Assembly (NCBI GenBank): GCA_958448705.1
Contig: CAUDEY010000005.1
Location: 1-64,000, forward strand
Reading direction: 5' to 3'
Source: UMGS1322 sp900550765
GTDB lineage: Bacteria > Bacillota > Clostridia > Christensenellales > QALW01
Length of the DNA: 64,000 nucleotides
Shown piece by piece: positions 8,940 to 16,927 of this stretch. The position numbers were made by a program, and so were the translations under genes. The notes under the pieces are model-generated. The model did not search any database. It worked only from the letters and a program-made list of their open reading frames with translations, and was not told where the DNA came from. Numbering within the stretch: position 1 is the first letter of the stretch; the number at the start of each line of letters is the position of its first letter.

Positions 8940-11378
8940 ATGAAGAAAGTTTTAGGCATTCTGCTTGCACTGACGCTGACTGTCGGTGCCTTTGCCGGAT
9001 TGACTTTGCTTTCGGTTTCGGCAGCGTCTCAAACCGCATTGGTTGAGGGGAAGTCACTGACGGAGGACTTTGAAGGCAATACCAATCAGTATATAAACGC
9101 GCCCTTGGGCGGTACGGTAGAGGTACAATCTGCAGGCGACGGTGCACAAGTTCATGGCGGCGAGTATTCGCTGAAATTTTCCGGAGGCAACGGAACATGG
9201 ACGATGCCGGCAATTTCCGGTGATGCGACCAAACAGGTTGTAAACGGAAAAGGCGGCACCTATCAATTTCATGCATGGATATATTTTGAGACCATGCCTA
9301 CCGGTGGACAAGATACGCTGTCGCTGCTTTTCCGCGGTACGCAGGGTACGATTGATTGGGAGAGAGACCATGTACAGTTCAATTCTGCCAGCGGAACCAA
9401 TATAGCGATTCAGGAGAAGCAATGGATTGAGCTGACTTATACGTATACGCTTTCCTTGGCACAGGCAGCAGATGAAAATCTGTATGTTTGCATGGATAAC
9501 ATGGGGGCAGGCTCCGTATTGTATCTGGATGATGTTTCCTTTACAAAGCTGGATAATGTGTTGGGCGACGGTACGCTGGAGAACAGTTCTGACGGCTGGG
9601 TCAATTTTAAAGGCGCGGATGCCGGACAACTGGAGCGCGTTTCCGGCGGTGCGAACGGCACTGCATGGGCAATGAAGTATACGCCCGCCAATAATAAGTG
9701 GTCGGCTCCGGGCTTTGATGTAGGACCTGCGGTTATCGACGATGCTGACAATAATTATACAGGTGCCGGCGCAGGTAAGTATAAGCTGACCTTCTATGCC
9801 AAGCTTGCGGATACCTCGCCGGAAGCTTCCGGAGATTTTTATATCTTCCTGAACTCTCAGTATCACAGAAGTCCTGAAGAGGTTTCTCAGGATCTGGGAA
9901 GAGAGGATTGCATTGCAACGCATTATAATTATACTGCCGGAAATTTCCTTCATTTTACGAAAGAGTGGCAGAAATTTGAAGTAGAGATGGATATCTCCGA
10001 ACAGTTTGTTTCGCAGCTTAAAGAGCTTTACAGCAAGGTGAGTGCGGCGCATGACGCTTATCAGCTTCTGATTCGTTTTGATGCTTCTGAGGGCTTTTAT
10101 AAGGACAGCGTATCTGCTGAGAAGAGCTATTTGATCGACGAGTTGACCTTTGAAAGAGTTAAGGCAGAGGAACCGGAAGATACCACTAAAAAGGTAGAAA
10201 ACGGCAATGCAGAAAACGGTTTGACTGGCTGGGACGTATTTACCGGAGGCAGTGTTGAACAGGTAGAACCCGGCGCCAATGGAACGGCTCATGCGGTTCG
10301 CTTTAATCCTACTGCGCAGTGGGATTCTATTGCCTTTGATCTTGGTCCGGCAATTATTCAGAATCAGGAGGCCGGCTACAATGGTATGGGCGCAGGCAAG
10401 TATATGGTTACTTTCTGGGCTAAAGTAGACGGTACTGTACCAGCCAATACGAAGTTTGAGGTACTCTTGAACTCTCAATTGCACACCACTAATCCGGAAG
10501 AGCTTGCGGAATATGGCGTTACGGTTCAGGATTATCATGAAAAGACCTTTATCAACGGCGCATACATCAATCTTACCGGAGAATGGGCGCAGTACAGCGT
10601 TGTATTTGATGTTTCTGAAAACTTCTTAAGAACGTTGGACGATCTCTATGCTGCTGGAAATGTTAGCGCATATGAGGTAGTTCTTCGTTTGGACGGCGGC
10701 AATGAGGGAGCAAAATGCGCATACGTTGATGGAAGCGTTTTCCCGTATTTGGTGGATGAAGTAACGATTGGGTCTGCCAAAGATCCTGTTGGTGTGCAGT
10801 GGACGATTCATAAGGATGTTACCGGCAGTATCTTTATTTCTTCGGATAAAGCCAAAGGCTTTATTACTGCAGCTGACGTTAAGAATGGCAAGGTACAGAA
10901 GAGCTTTACTGTTTACAATACCGGTAAGCATGCCATTCAGGTACAGTTTTCTGCATCGGTTCTGCATCAGGGAACGCCGGAATCTTGGGAAGCTGTAAAA
11001 AATACCGAGTGGTATACGATTCCTGCGGGACAGAGCCAGTTGATTACCTATGAATGTGATGCGAAGGTAACGATTAATACAAAGGGATTGGAAAAAGAAT
11101 ATTCTTACGATCAATTCTTCCCGCGGTTTGATATCAAAGCTGAAGGAGATACCGTAAAGGCGGGTACTTCGTTTATTGTAGCGGGTATCAGTCCGGAAGT
11201 GCTTATGCAGCTGGATTCTTCCAATGCAAAGGAAAGCATGACGGTTTCGATGGTATATGAGCTGCCCACTAACAGCAGACCCGGCGGAGACCTTCTTCCG
11301 GTTGCGCTGATTGCAGCGGTAGTTGCAGCAGCGGTAGTGCTGGTAGTAGTAGCCAAAAAGAAAAAAGAGCAGGAGTAA
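8940..11378 (+). CDS. Modular tail-anchored surface protein, paralogue of 683
   Basis: 812 residues, exported and anchored at the C-terminus. Signal peptide 1-28 (MKKVLGILLALTLTVGAFAG); an N-terminal module (about 32-190, SLTEDFEGN to VLYLDDVSF); two CBM4/9-like modules (about 195-405 and 420-615, NGNAENGLTGW); a module about 620-775 starting VGVQWT; then GGDLLPVALIAAV, a helix and KKKKEQE. Compared with the 683 protein it lacks the second sandwich module and the InlB-like repeat, so the two differ by whole modules. The start has AAGGAGG seven bases upstream. A carbohydrate-binding role is inferred from the fold pattern; no active site is visible. Confidence 0.85.
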   Translation: MKKVLGILLALTLTVGAFAGLTLLSVSAASQTALVEGKSLTEDFEGNTNQYINAPLGGTVEVQSAGDGAQVHGGEYSLKFSGGNGTWTMPAISGDATKQVVNGKGGTYQFHAWIYFETMPTGGQDTLSLLFRGTQGTIDWERDHVQFNSASGTNIAIQEKQWIELTYTYTLSLAQAADENLYVCMDNMGAGSVLYLDDVSFTKLDNVLGDGTLENSSDGWVNFKGADAGQLERVSGGANGTAWAMKYTPANNKWSAPGFDVGPAVIDDADNNYTGAGAGKYKLTFYAKLADTSPEASGDFYIFLNSQYHRSPEEVSQDLGREDCIATHYNYTAGNFLHFTKEWQKFEVEMDISEQFVSQLKELYSKVSAAHDAYQLLIRFDASEGFYKDSVSAEKSYLIDELTFERVKAEEPEDTTKKVENGNAENGLTGWDVFTGGSVEQVEPGANGTAHAVRFNPTAQWDSIAFDLGPAIIQNQEAGYNGMGAGKYMVTFWAKVDGTVPANTKFEVLLNSQLHTTNPEELAEYGVTVQDYHEKTFINGAYINLTGEWAQYSVVFDVSENFLRTLDDLYAAGNVSAYEVVLRLDGGNEGAKCAYVDGSVFPYLVDEVTIGSAKDPVGVQWTIHKDVTGSIFISSDKAKGFITAADVKNGKVQKSFTVYNTGKHAIQVQFSASVLHQGTPESWEAVKNTEWYTIPAGQSQLITYECDAKVTINTKGLEKEYSYDQFFPRFDIKAEGDTVKAGTSFIVAGISPEVLMQLDSSNAKESMTVSMVYELPTNSRPGGDLLPVALIAAVVAAAVVLVVVAKKKKEQE

Positions 11379-11392
11379 GCCTGTCAAAATTT

Positions 11393-11419
11393 AAAGAGCC
11401 GCATTGCGGCTCTTTTTTT
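11393..11419 (+). terminator. Intrinsic terminator
   Basis: Stem AAGAGCCGC / GCGGCTCTT with loop ATT and a T run, homologous to the one at 3851. Confidence 0.9.
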
Positions 11420-11482
11420 GTGCAGAAGCTCTTTAAAAGGACGGTTGCAAAGCGCCGTATTGATAAGCTGGCGGAAAAATAA

Positions 11483-11515
11483 AAAATACTCCTCCGTTTA
11501 TGGAAGAGTATTTTT
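11483..11515 (-). terminator. Terminator of the zinc-ribbon membrane protein (minus strand)
   Basis: Imperfect stem AAAAATACTCCTCC / GGAAGAGTATTTTT just below the stop of the minus-strand gene; the A-rich left arm gives a U run on the minus transcript. Confidence 0.7.
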
Positions 11516-11519
11516 GTTA

Positions 11520-12032
11520 TTATTTTAAAAAGCTTAATCCGCTGACAATCGGCGGCTCTTTTGCCTTTCCGGCGCAGACAGAAAAAAAGCAAATGATGCG
11601 TACAACCAGTAAAATGATCATGCAAACAGCGCCTGCGATCGGAACAAGGATGGTCCAGAACAGGATTATCATACAAAGGATTATCAGCATAGAAACGATT
11701 TCGATCTTTAGAGCCTGACGCACATGAAAAGCGGCATATTTTGAGGAATTTGCGGCTAAAAGCGCGATAATAATGCCAATAAAACTAAGCATATACGGCG
11801 CCATGGCAATGACTTTGTTTTGTGAAATATCCGCCGCATCAAATTCGGCGGTATGATCTGTGGGCGGAACTTGATATTGCTGCTGATACTGTTGTTGATA
11901 TTGCTGCTGTTGTTGATATTGTTGTTGCTGTTGTTGTTCCGGCTGGGCTTGAACTGCAAGCGAAGCGCCGCATACATTACAGAACATTGCAGCATCACTG
12001 CATTGATTGCTGCATTTAGGACAAACTTTCAT
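11520..12032 (-). CDS. Zinc-ribbon, Gln/Tyr-rich membrane protein (DUF4870-like)
   Basis: 170 residues. Residues 1-25 form a small zinc ribbon with CPKC and CNVC pairs. Residues about 30-55 are almost only Gln with some Tyr, encoded by runs of CAA/CAG. The rest has three hydrophobic helices (near 75-93, 106-125 and 128-150) with AAFHVRQALKI, as in DUF4870/Tic20-like proteins. It is probably an inner-membrane protein with a cytoplasmic head; its function is unknown. The start has AGGAGG (about 10 bases upstream) and its own promoter and terminator, so it is a single-gene unit. Confidence 0.75.
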   Translation of the reverse strand: MKVCPKCSNQCSDAAMFCNVCGASLAVQAQPEQQQQQQYQQQQQYQQQYQQQYQVPPTDHTAEFDAADISQNKVIAMAPYMLSFIGIIIALLAANSSKYAAFHVRQALKIEIVSMLIILCMIILFWTILVPIAGAVCMIILLVVRIICFFSVCAGKAKEPPIVSGLSFLK

Positions 12033-12065
12033 AAAGCAAAACCTCCTATTATTTTTTCTTTTTTG

Positions 12066-12093
12066 ATTATAGCATTTTTTTACTGTTTGTCAA
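12066..12093 (-). promoter_or_regulatory. Promoter of the zinc-ribbon membrane protein
   Basis: On the minus strand TTGACA (12093-12088), 16 bases, TATAAT (12071-12066). Confidence 0.75.
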
Positions 12094-12140
12094 TACGGTG
12101 CAGTAGCATATTTTTATATGCAAAGGTATAGAAAGCCAAA

Positions 12141-12171
12141 TAAAAAACTATCGGAACGTTAGCTCCGATAG
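12141..12171 (-). terminator. Terminator of the 12191 gene (minus strand)
   Basis: Stem CTATCGGA / TCCGATAG (12148-12155 and 12164-12171) followed on the minus strand by a T run. Confidence 0.85.
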
Positions 12172-12190
12172 CAGAGAGGGGAGATCCGCT

Positions 12191-12625
12191 TTAGAGATAA
12201 CAGCGGATATCGGTGACGAGCTGTTCTTCTGATTGAATCAAACGTTTGGTAAGGTCTTTTGAGCGTTCATCTGCCGCCTGATACTGATTCAGATATTTGT
12301 GTAGGGATTTTACACCCATATTGCAGCCGTCGGTCATCAGATCGGCGATGGATTCATCCGAAGCGTCTGCAGCTAATCTCATATGTGTTTTCATCCATGA
12401 CATGCTTTTGGCCATGGGATTCGGTGCCTTTCCGTCATCCTGATATTGATCTAAAAGCTCCTGGATCTCACGGTCTAATTGTTCATGCTCCGCCTTGCAC
12501 TGCTCCATGCGTTCATGAAACGGTTCCTTTTGAATGAGATCCAGAACTTCGTTGATAGAAGAAACGCCCATTTTTACGCCGGCATCACATTCGCGCAGCA
12601 GTTTTATCGTATCCTGTTCAATCAT
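12191..12625 (-). CDS. Small helical protein of unknown function
   Basis: 144 residues, soluble, strongly helical and charged. It looks like a four-helix bundle: ESIADLMTDGCNMGVKSLHK and a MAKSMSWMKTHMRLAAD segment recur in small Clostridia proteins annotated as hypothetical, perhaps distantly ferritin-like (DUF2383 type), but I see no clear metal-binding Glu/His set. It has an RBS (AAAGGAGG), its own promoter and terminator, and no partner genes. I do not assign a function. Confidence 0.7.
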   Translation of the reverse strand: MIEQDTIKLLRECDAGVKMGVSSINEVLDLIQKEPFHERMEQCKAEHEQLDREIQELLDQYQDDGKAPNPMAKSMSWMKTHMRLAADASDESIADLMTDGCNMGVKSLHKYLNQYQAADERSKDLTKRLIQSEEQLVTDIRCYL

Positions 12626-12645
12626 CTTTATGCCTCCTTTTTTTT

Positions 12646-12675
12646 AGTATACCCGATTCTCAGCGGTTTTTTCAA
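12646..12675 (-). promoter_or_regulatory. Probable promoter of the 12191 gene
   Basis: Minus strand TTGAAA (12675-12670), 18 bases, TATACT (12651-12646), about 20 bases before the start. Confidence 0.5.
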
Positions 12676-12871
12676 AAAACAATACGCCGGTACTTTCTTC
12701 TGTTTGCAAAATAAAATTTGAACCAGAATGATGGAATCGATAAAAGCGGCATGCCGTACAAAGAGAGAGGATGGTTCAAAAAATAGACTTTGATTCAAGA
12801 TAGGATCGTTTGAAGGACGGAATTGCATAAACATTATGCTAATATGGTTGGTTTTATAGCGCAGCGGCGGT

Positions 12872-14185
12872 TTATTTGATTTCCTGTACTTCCTGTTTTT
12901 TTAATGTATATTCTTCTGCTGTGGAAATTAACAAGTGAAAAACCATACCGAATCCAAACATCCAGATTATGGTATCCATTGTCATAATTAAGATATTTGT
13001 TTTATATAGTATGAAAAAGATTCCGTAATATAAAAAATTGACAAAAAGAGAGTTTATCGCATTGTATTTTGTTTTTCCAAGTCCGATAAATATATTATCT
13101 GGCACTGCAGAAAAGGCGTAAGCAAAATAAAAGGGGAATAATTTAAGGGTAATAGATAGAATTTGCTGATAGTTCGTAAGAAATTCTACATTCCGGTAAA
13201 AGATGCCCCATAACGGGATGCTTGCAATCCATACAAAGAATATGATAAACAGTACGGTATAGTAATGGCTTTTTTTAAGATTTTTATATCCGGCCGCGCA
13301 ATCTTTTTTAATAATCTCGGCTAATGCATTGATCGGAACCAGCAGATACCCCCATATAAAATTATTGGCGAGCCAATAATTTCCCTGTTCGGCTACCATA
13401 TTTACCATTTTTCCGATCATCAGCGCATAGAAGATATTATCTATAAACTGCTGAGCGCCTGAAAAGAGTCCGGTTTTTGCCCATTCTTTTAAGATGGCGG
13501 TATCTGATTTTTTAAATTTTGAAGGAGAGAGATCGTGATAGAGAGCTAACAATAAAATACTGAAAAAACTTAATATGATATTTGTGAGGATATTCGAAAG
13601 GGCAACGCCTTCCACCTTAAAATACGGGATCATGATAAAATCGGAAAGAATCAGCAGCACTGCCTGTACAAGGAGAAGAATGTAAACATTTTTCACTCTG
13701 TTTCTTACGATAAAAACTACCTTGATAAATGTGGGAATTACTCCTACGGTAAAGGCTGCAGTCTCTAATATCAGATATCGGAATATTGCAGATACATCTG
13801 TTTCCGCCGGGTTCATAAAGGCAATAAGCTTTTGCCCGTAAAAAAATACGCCAAGCTGAAATAAAGCATAGAAAAGGACGGTGAGGATCCCAGCTTTAAA
13901 AACGAAATATTTAAAATCGTCTTTTGACTGAACCGATATTTTGTTGAGGATGGAATAGAGAGGAATGACGATAAACGCCAGAAGGGTTTCGTTGATCAGA
14001 TCAAACCATTCCATTTGACCGATAATATCGAACCCCTCGGCAGAAATATTTACAGAAACTATAAATGTGCGCACGGTTTGATACATTGTAGGAACCAGTG
14101 CGGAAAGGCATAGTGCGAAAAAGAGCTTAAGATTAAATTGTTTATCATTCTTTGGTTTTTGGTTGTGTATCTTTCTTTTGAACAT
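12872..14185 (-). CDS. MATE-family membrane transporter
   Basis: 437 residues with about twelve hydrophobic helices, the length and pattern of a MATE (multi-drug and toxin extrusion) or related polysaccharide flippase-type transporter. The N-terminal half has VPTMYQTVRTFIVSVNISAEGFDIIGQ, as in MATE helix 1-2, and the second half repeats it near 240 (SGAQQFIDNIFYALMIGKM). It probably exports a small organic compound by ion antiport; the substrate is not visible. The ATG is preceded only by a weak GGGT, so translation may be low. The gene stands alone between two intergenic regions. Confidence 0.8.
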   Translation of the reverse strand: MFKRKIHNQKPKNDKQFNLKLFFALCLSALVPTMYQTVRTFIVSVNISAEGFDIIGQMEWFDLINETLLAFIVIPLYSILNKISVQSKDDFKYFVFKAGILTVLFYALFQLGVFFYGQKLIAFMNPAETDVSAIFRYLILETAAFTVGVIPTFIKVVFIVRNRVKNVYILLLVQAVLLILSDFIMIPYFKVEGVALSNILTNIILSFFSILLLALYHDLSPSKFKKSDTAILKEWAKTGLFSGAQQFIDNIFYALMIGKMVNMVAEQGNYWLANNFIWGYLLVPINALAEIIKKDCAAGYKNLKKSHYYTVLFIIFFVWIASIPLWGIFYRNVEFLTNYQQILSITLKLFPFYFAYAFSAVPDNIFIGLGKTKYNAINSLFVNFLYYGIFFILYKTNILIMTMDTIIWMFGFGMVFHLLISTAEEYTLKKQEVQEIK

Positions 14186-14426
14186 TTTTTTACCCGTTGT
14201 ATTTTTATAGTGTGAAAAATATTTTTTAAAAGATAGAGCGTATTATAAAGGTCTGGCATTGCCGGGGGCGGGGAATCCTCTTCCTTTTGCTGGGGGAACG
14301 TTTGCTTTACTTGGAGGATAACAATCAGCAGGATGGCAAGCGATGATTGCCGGCGATTTTTTCGGTAGGCTTCAATTATTTTCTTATTATAATATATCGG
14401 ACTGATTTTGTATATCTGTTGATAAG

Positions 14427-14455
14427 TTGGGCAGTCTATCCTTTATAAGTATACT
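14427..14455 (+). promoter_or_regulatory. Likely promoter of the tocopherol-cyclase-like gene
   Basis: TTGGGC (14427-14432), 17 bases, TATACT (14450-14455). Transcription from here would begin near 14462, which argues against the ATG at 14461 as a start codon. Confidence 0.5.
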
Positions 14456-14472
14456 AAATTATGGAGGCAAAA

Positions 14473-15321
14473 TTGCATCGCAGCGGATATTTTAAAGGGT
14501 GGTACTTTAAATGCTGTACCGGGGAAAAAACGGTTGCGTTTATTCCCGCATATCATTACAGCAATAACAGAAGGACAGCGTCATTGCAGATCATAACCGA
14601 TCATACGGCGTATCATTTGCCGTTTGAATCGTTGGAATACAGCGATAAACCGTTATCTGTAAAAATTGGAAATTGTGATTTTGGGGCAAAAGGAATTCAT
14701 TTAAATTTTAGAGACCAGCATTTTAAGTTCGAGGGATCCCTCCTCTTTCGTTCCCTTTCGCCCATCCGTTATAATATTATGGGGCCGTTTGCTCTTGTGC
14801 CGTTTATGCAGTGCAGACATAGCGTTTACAGCATGACTCACGAAATTGACGGGCAAATTATATTCAATGATCAGCTGTTTGAGTTTCATCACGGAACCGG
14901 ATATATCGAAGGTGATAGAGGATATTCTTTTCCCAAACGTTATATTTGGACGCAGTGCTGTTTTAAAAACGGATCATTGCTGTTATCGGTAGCGGATATC
15001 CCTTTGCTGGGCATTCATTTTACAGGTATTATCGGCATTGTTTTTTTGAACGGAAAGGAATACCGCATTGCGACGTATCTCGGCGCGCGTGTAAAACGAA
15101 TTGAAAAAAATACAGTTACTGTCAAGCAGGGAAATTTTGAGTTCACCGCAATGATGTTAAAAAATAATGCCCAGCCGCTTTTAGCCCCGGTAAACGGTAA
15201 TATGTGCAGAACGATTCATGAGAGCGCGTCCTGCAAAGCGTATTATCGCTTTTCGTATAAGGATAAGGTTTTGTGTGAATTCGTCAGCGATAAAGCTGGT
15301 TTTGAATTTGAATATCATTGA
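14473..15321 (+). CDS. Tocopherol cyclase-like protein
   Basis: About 282 residues. The N-terminal RSGYFKGWYFKCC and the central GYIEGDRGYSFPKRYIWTQCCF match the tocopherol-cyclase-like family (PF14249), a lipocalin-related beta-barrel that in plants and cyanobacteria closes the chromanol ring. Short homologues occur in anaerobic Firmicutes that make no tocopherol, so the bacterial role is unknown; a hydrophobic ligand is likely. The first ATG (14461) has no upstream RBS, while GGAGG inside it (14463-14467) lies five bases before a TTG at 14473, which I prefer as the start. The gene is alone, with a promoter. Confidence 0.8.
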   Translation: MHRSGYFKGWYFKCCTGEKTVAFIPAYHYSNNRRTASLQIITDHTAYHLPFESLEYSDKPLSVKIGNCDFGAKGIHLNFRDQHFKFEGSLLFRSLSPIRYNIMGPFALVPFMQCRHSVYSMTHEIDGQIIFNDQLFEFHHGTGYIEGDRGYSFPKRYIWTQCCFKNGSLLLSVADIPLLGIHFTGIIGIVFLNGKEYRIATYLGARVKRIEKNTVTVKQGNFEFTAMMLKNNAQPLLAPVNGNMCRTIHESASCKAYYRFSYKDKVLCEFVSDKAGFEFEYH

Positions 15322-15861
15322 GTTCGATTTTTTTAAGTAAACGGCGAAGGCCGACGTGAAATTTTATTGGGGACTTGAACCAACAGAATGACTCATTGAG
15401 ATTTTTTCTATTACAAACATAGTTGCCGTCTGCGTCTCTGTTTATAGGTGCAGCGGTAAGTTGAAATTGCAAGCAACGACTGGCTCATTTTCTCGTTAAT
15501 ATAATCCGGCATATTCAGCGGATTTATCTAATATTCAGTTTTTACTGTTTCTTTCAATATAGTGTGCCTTTTAGAAACAAAGTCTGCTTTGCCCGTGATT
15601 TGCCTTATGTTTATTAGCGTCTGTACTTGTTTCGCTACGAAGTATTCTGGATATTACGGTTTCTTTTTTTTATTAGATGACGTTGCGGTTTTACTATTCT
15701 TGCGGCAAAAGCAATTGATTGGTCTATTAAGAAATTTTCTTAGTATATCGCATTCATCCGCAAAGCGACTTCACCGGGGCGTTTGGATCTTTAGACGCGA
15801 AAATAAGAGGAACAGACTGCCTATAAAATCAGGAGTGGTGTTCCTCATTTTCACGCAAATT
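15322..15861. other. 540-base gap without a supported gene
   Basis: No open frame here has a ribosome binding site plus family resemblance. A 132-codon frame at 15562-15960 runs into the opposite gene and looks random. A minus-strand stretch of about 40 codons near 15560-15680 could be a decayed remnant, but I cannot name it. Confidence 0.5.
15807..15846 (-). terminator. Terminator of the BNR/kinase-aldolase operon
   Basis: Long hairpin with 8-bp outer stem GAGGAACA / TGTTCCTC and an inner ACTGCCT / AGG-AGT helix, just past the minus-strand stop at 15862, followed by a T-rich stretch on that strand. Confidence 0.6.
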
Positions 15862-16926
15862 TTACAGCTCAACATCAAACATAAGCGCTGTATGACGGTT
15901 ATGTTCTATACTGAATTTTATATGCCCGTTTTCATAAAAGCCATCGGAGTAGGAATATGAACCGGGGAAATTCGTTAAAACCGTTTTGTTTTTCCAAGTT
16001 TTCATATCGTCATCGCTTATCCAAAGGCAGAGAGGGAAGCGGCGCCCGTAACTGCGCCCTGAATTTATAAATTCGTTATTGTTAGGCGTATGTATCAGTG
16101 CAATTCTCCCGTTGTCAAGTTTCAGCAGTTTCGGTTTGTTTGAGGGATTGGGAATATCGGTTTTTATACATTTGCTCCAAGTTTCTCCGCCGTCGTGACT
16201 ATCGCATCTCCAGAGCCAGCCGCTTCCGCAGTGGCGCATAAGCATAACTATAGTGCCCTCCGATAATTCGACGATTGTAGGTTCGCTCCAAATCCATCCG
16301 GGATTTACGGGTGTTCCGTCAACTTCCGTATCTTTCATATACATGCGACAAGCGTTATGGCGCGTATATGATTTGCCGCCATCGCTGCTGATTATCACAC
16401 CGCTTTCGCAATACGGAATATTTGTATCAGCAATGTTATTACTTTTTTCCTCAAAAAATACTCTGTCGTGCTCTTCTTTCGTCACCGGATAATTTTGATA
16501 CGGAGTGAGAATATTACCGTTTGATGTTGTTATTGTGCCGCGGATAAAAGTATATTCCGGAAAATGCGGGGGAGGACCCGCGTTTTTCCATGTGTGACCG
16601 TTGTCATAACTTTTCATCATAACGCATTTCCAATCCAAAAAATATCCCGTATGAACAGTGAGGTATGCCGTTATCTCATTCCCTAAGATGGTGACTTCCG
16701 TACAATATACAGCATTTCCGTCTTCAGGATACACAGGTACATTACCTGTCCAAGTTTTACCGTCGTCATTGCTGTAATACGCATAAACCCTATTTTCCGG
16801 GTGCGGCTCCGTTGGGCCGCCGCATTGACTGATACAGAGAAGTTCACCGTTTGCTGTTTTGCGCAAAATTGGCTCACAGCAGAGTGTGCTTGTGCAAATT
16901 TGCTCAATTCTAATGCTTTTAACCAT
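15862..16926 (-). CDS. BNR-repeat (sialidase-fold) hydrolase, cytoplasmic
   Basis: 354 residues forming a six-bladed beta-propeller of the BNR/sialidase type. Five Asp-box-like repeats are visible: SNDDGKTW, SYDNGHTW, SSDGGKSY, SHDGGETW and SDDDMKTW. There is no signal peptide, so it acts inside the cell or on imported oligosaccharides. The F/YRIP motif of true GH33 sialidases is not found (the matching region reads CEPILRKTANGE), so calling it a sialidase is not safe; other BNR families act on arabinan, rhamnose or ulosonic sugars. It is co-transcribed with the kinase-aldolase gene, only one base after its stop, with its RBS inside that gene's end. Confidence 0.75.
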   Translation of the reverse strand: MVKSIRIEQICTSTLCCEPILRKTANGELLCISQCGGPTEPHPENRVYAYYSNDDGKTWTGNVPVYPEDGNAVYCTEVTILGNEITAYLTVHTGYFLDWKCVMMKSYDNGHTWKNAGPPPHFPEYTFIRGTITTSNGNILTPYQNYPVTKEEHDRVFFEEKSNNIADTNIPYCESGVIISSDGGKSYTRHNACRMYMKDTEVDGTPVNPGWIWSEPTIVELSEGTIVMLMRHCGSGWLWRCDSHDGGETWSKCIKTDIPNPSNKPKLLKLDNGRIALIHTPNNNEFINSGRSYGRRFPLCLWISDDDMKTWKNKTVLTNFPGSYSYSDGFYENGHIKFSIEHNRHTALMFDVEL

Positions 16927-16927
16927 A

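Noticed and set aside
9054..10538. 494-codon open frame on the minus strand
   Set aside because: It is antisense to the surface protein at 8940, rich in Arg/Ile/Cys and without RBS; caused by the codon pattern of the sense gene.
15562..15960. 132-codon frame in the gap before the BNR gene
   Set aside because: No RBS, spans the minus-strand terminator and enters the opposite gene.
15862..16926. Calling the BNR protein a GH33 sialidase
   Set aside because: Asp boxes are clear but the F/YRIP motif and signal peptide are missing, so only the fold is claimed.
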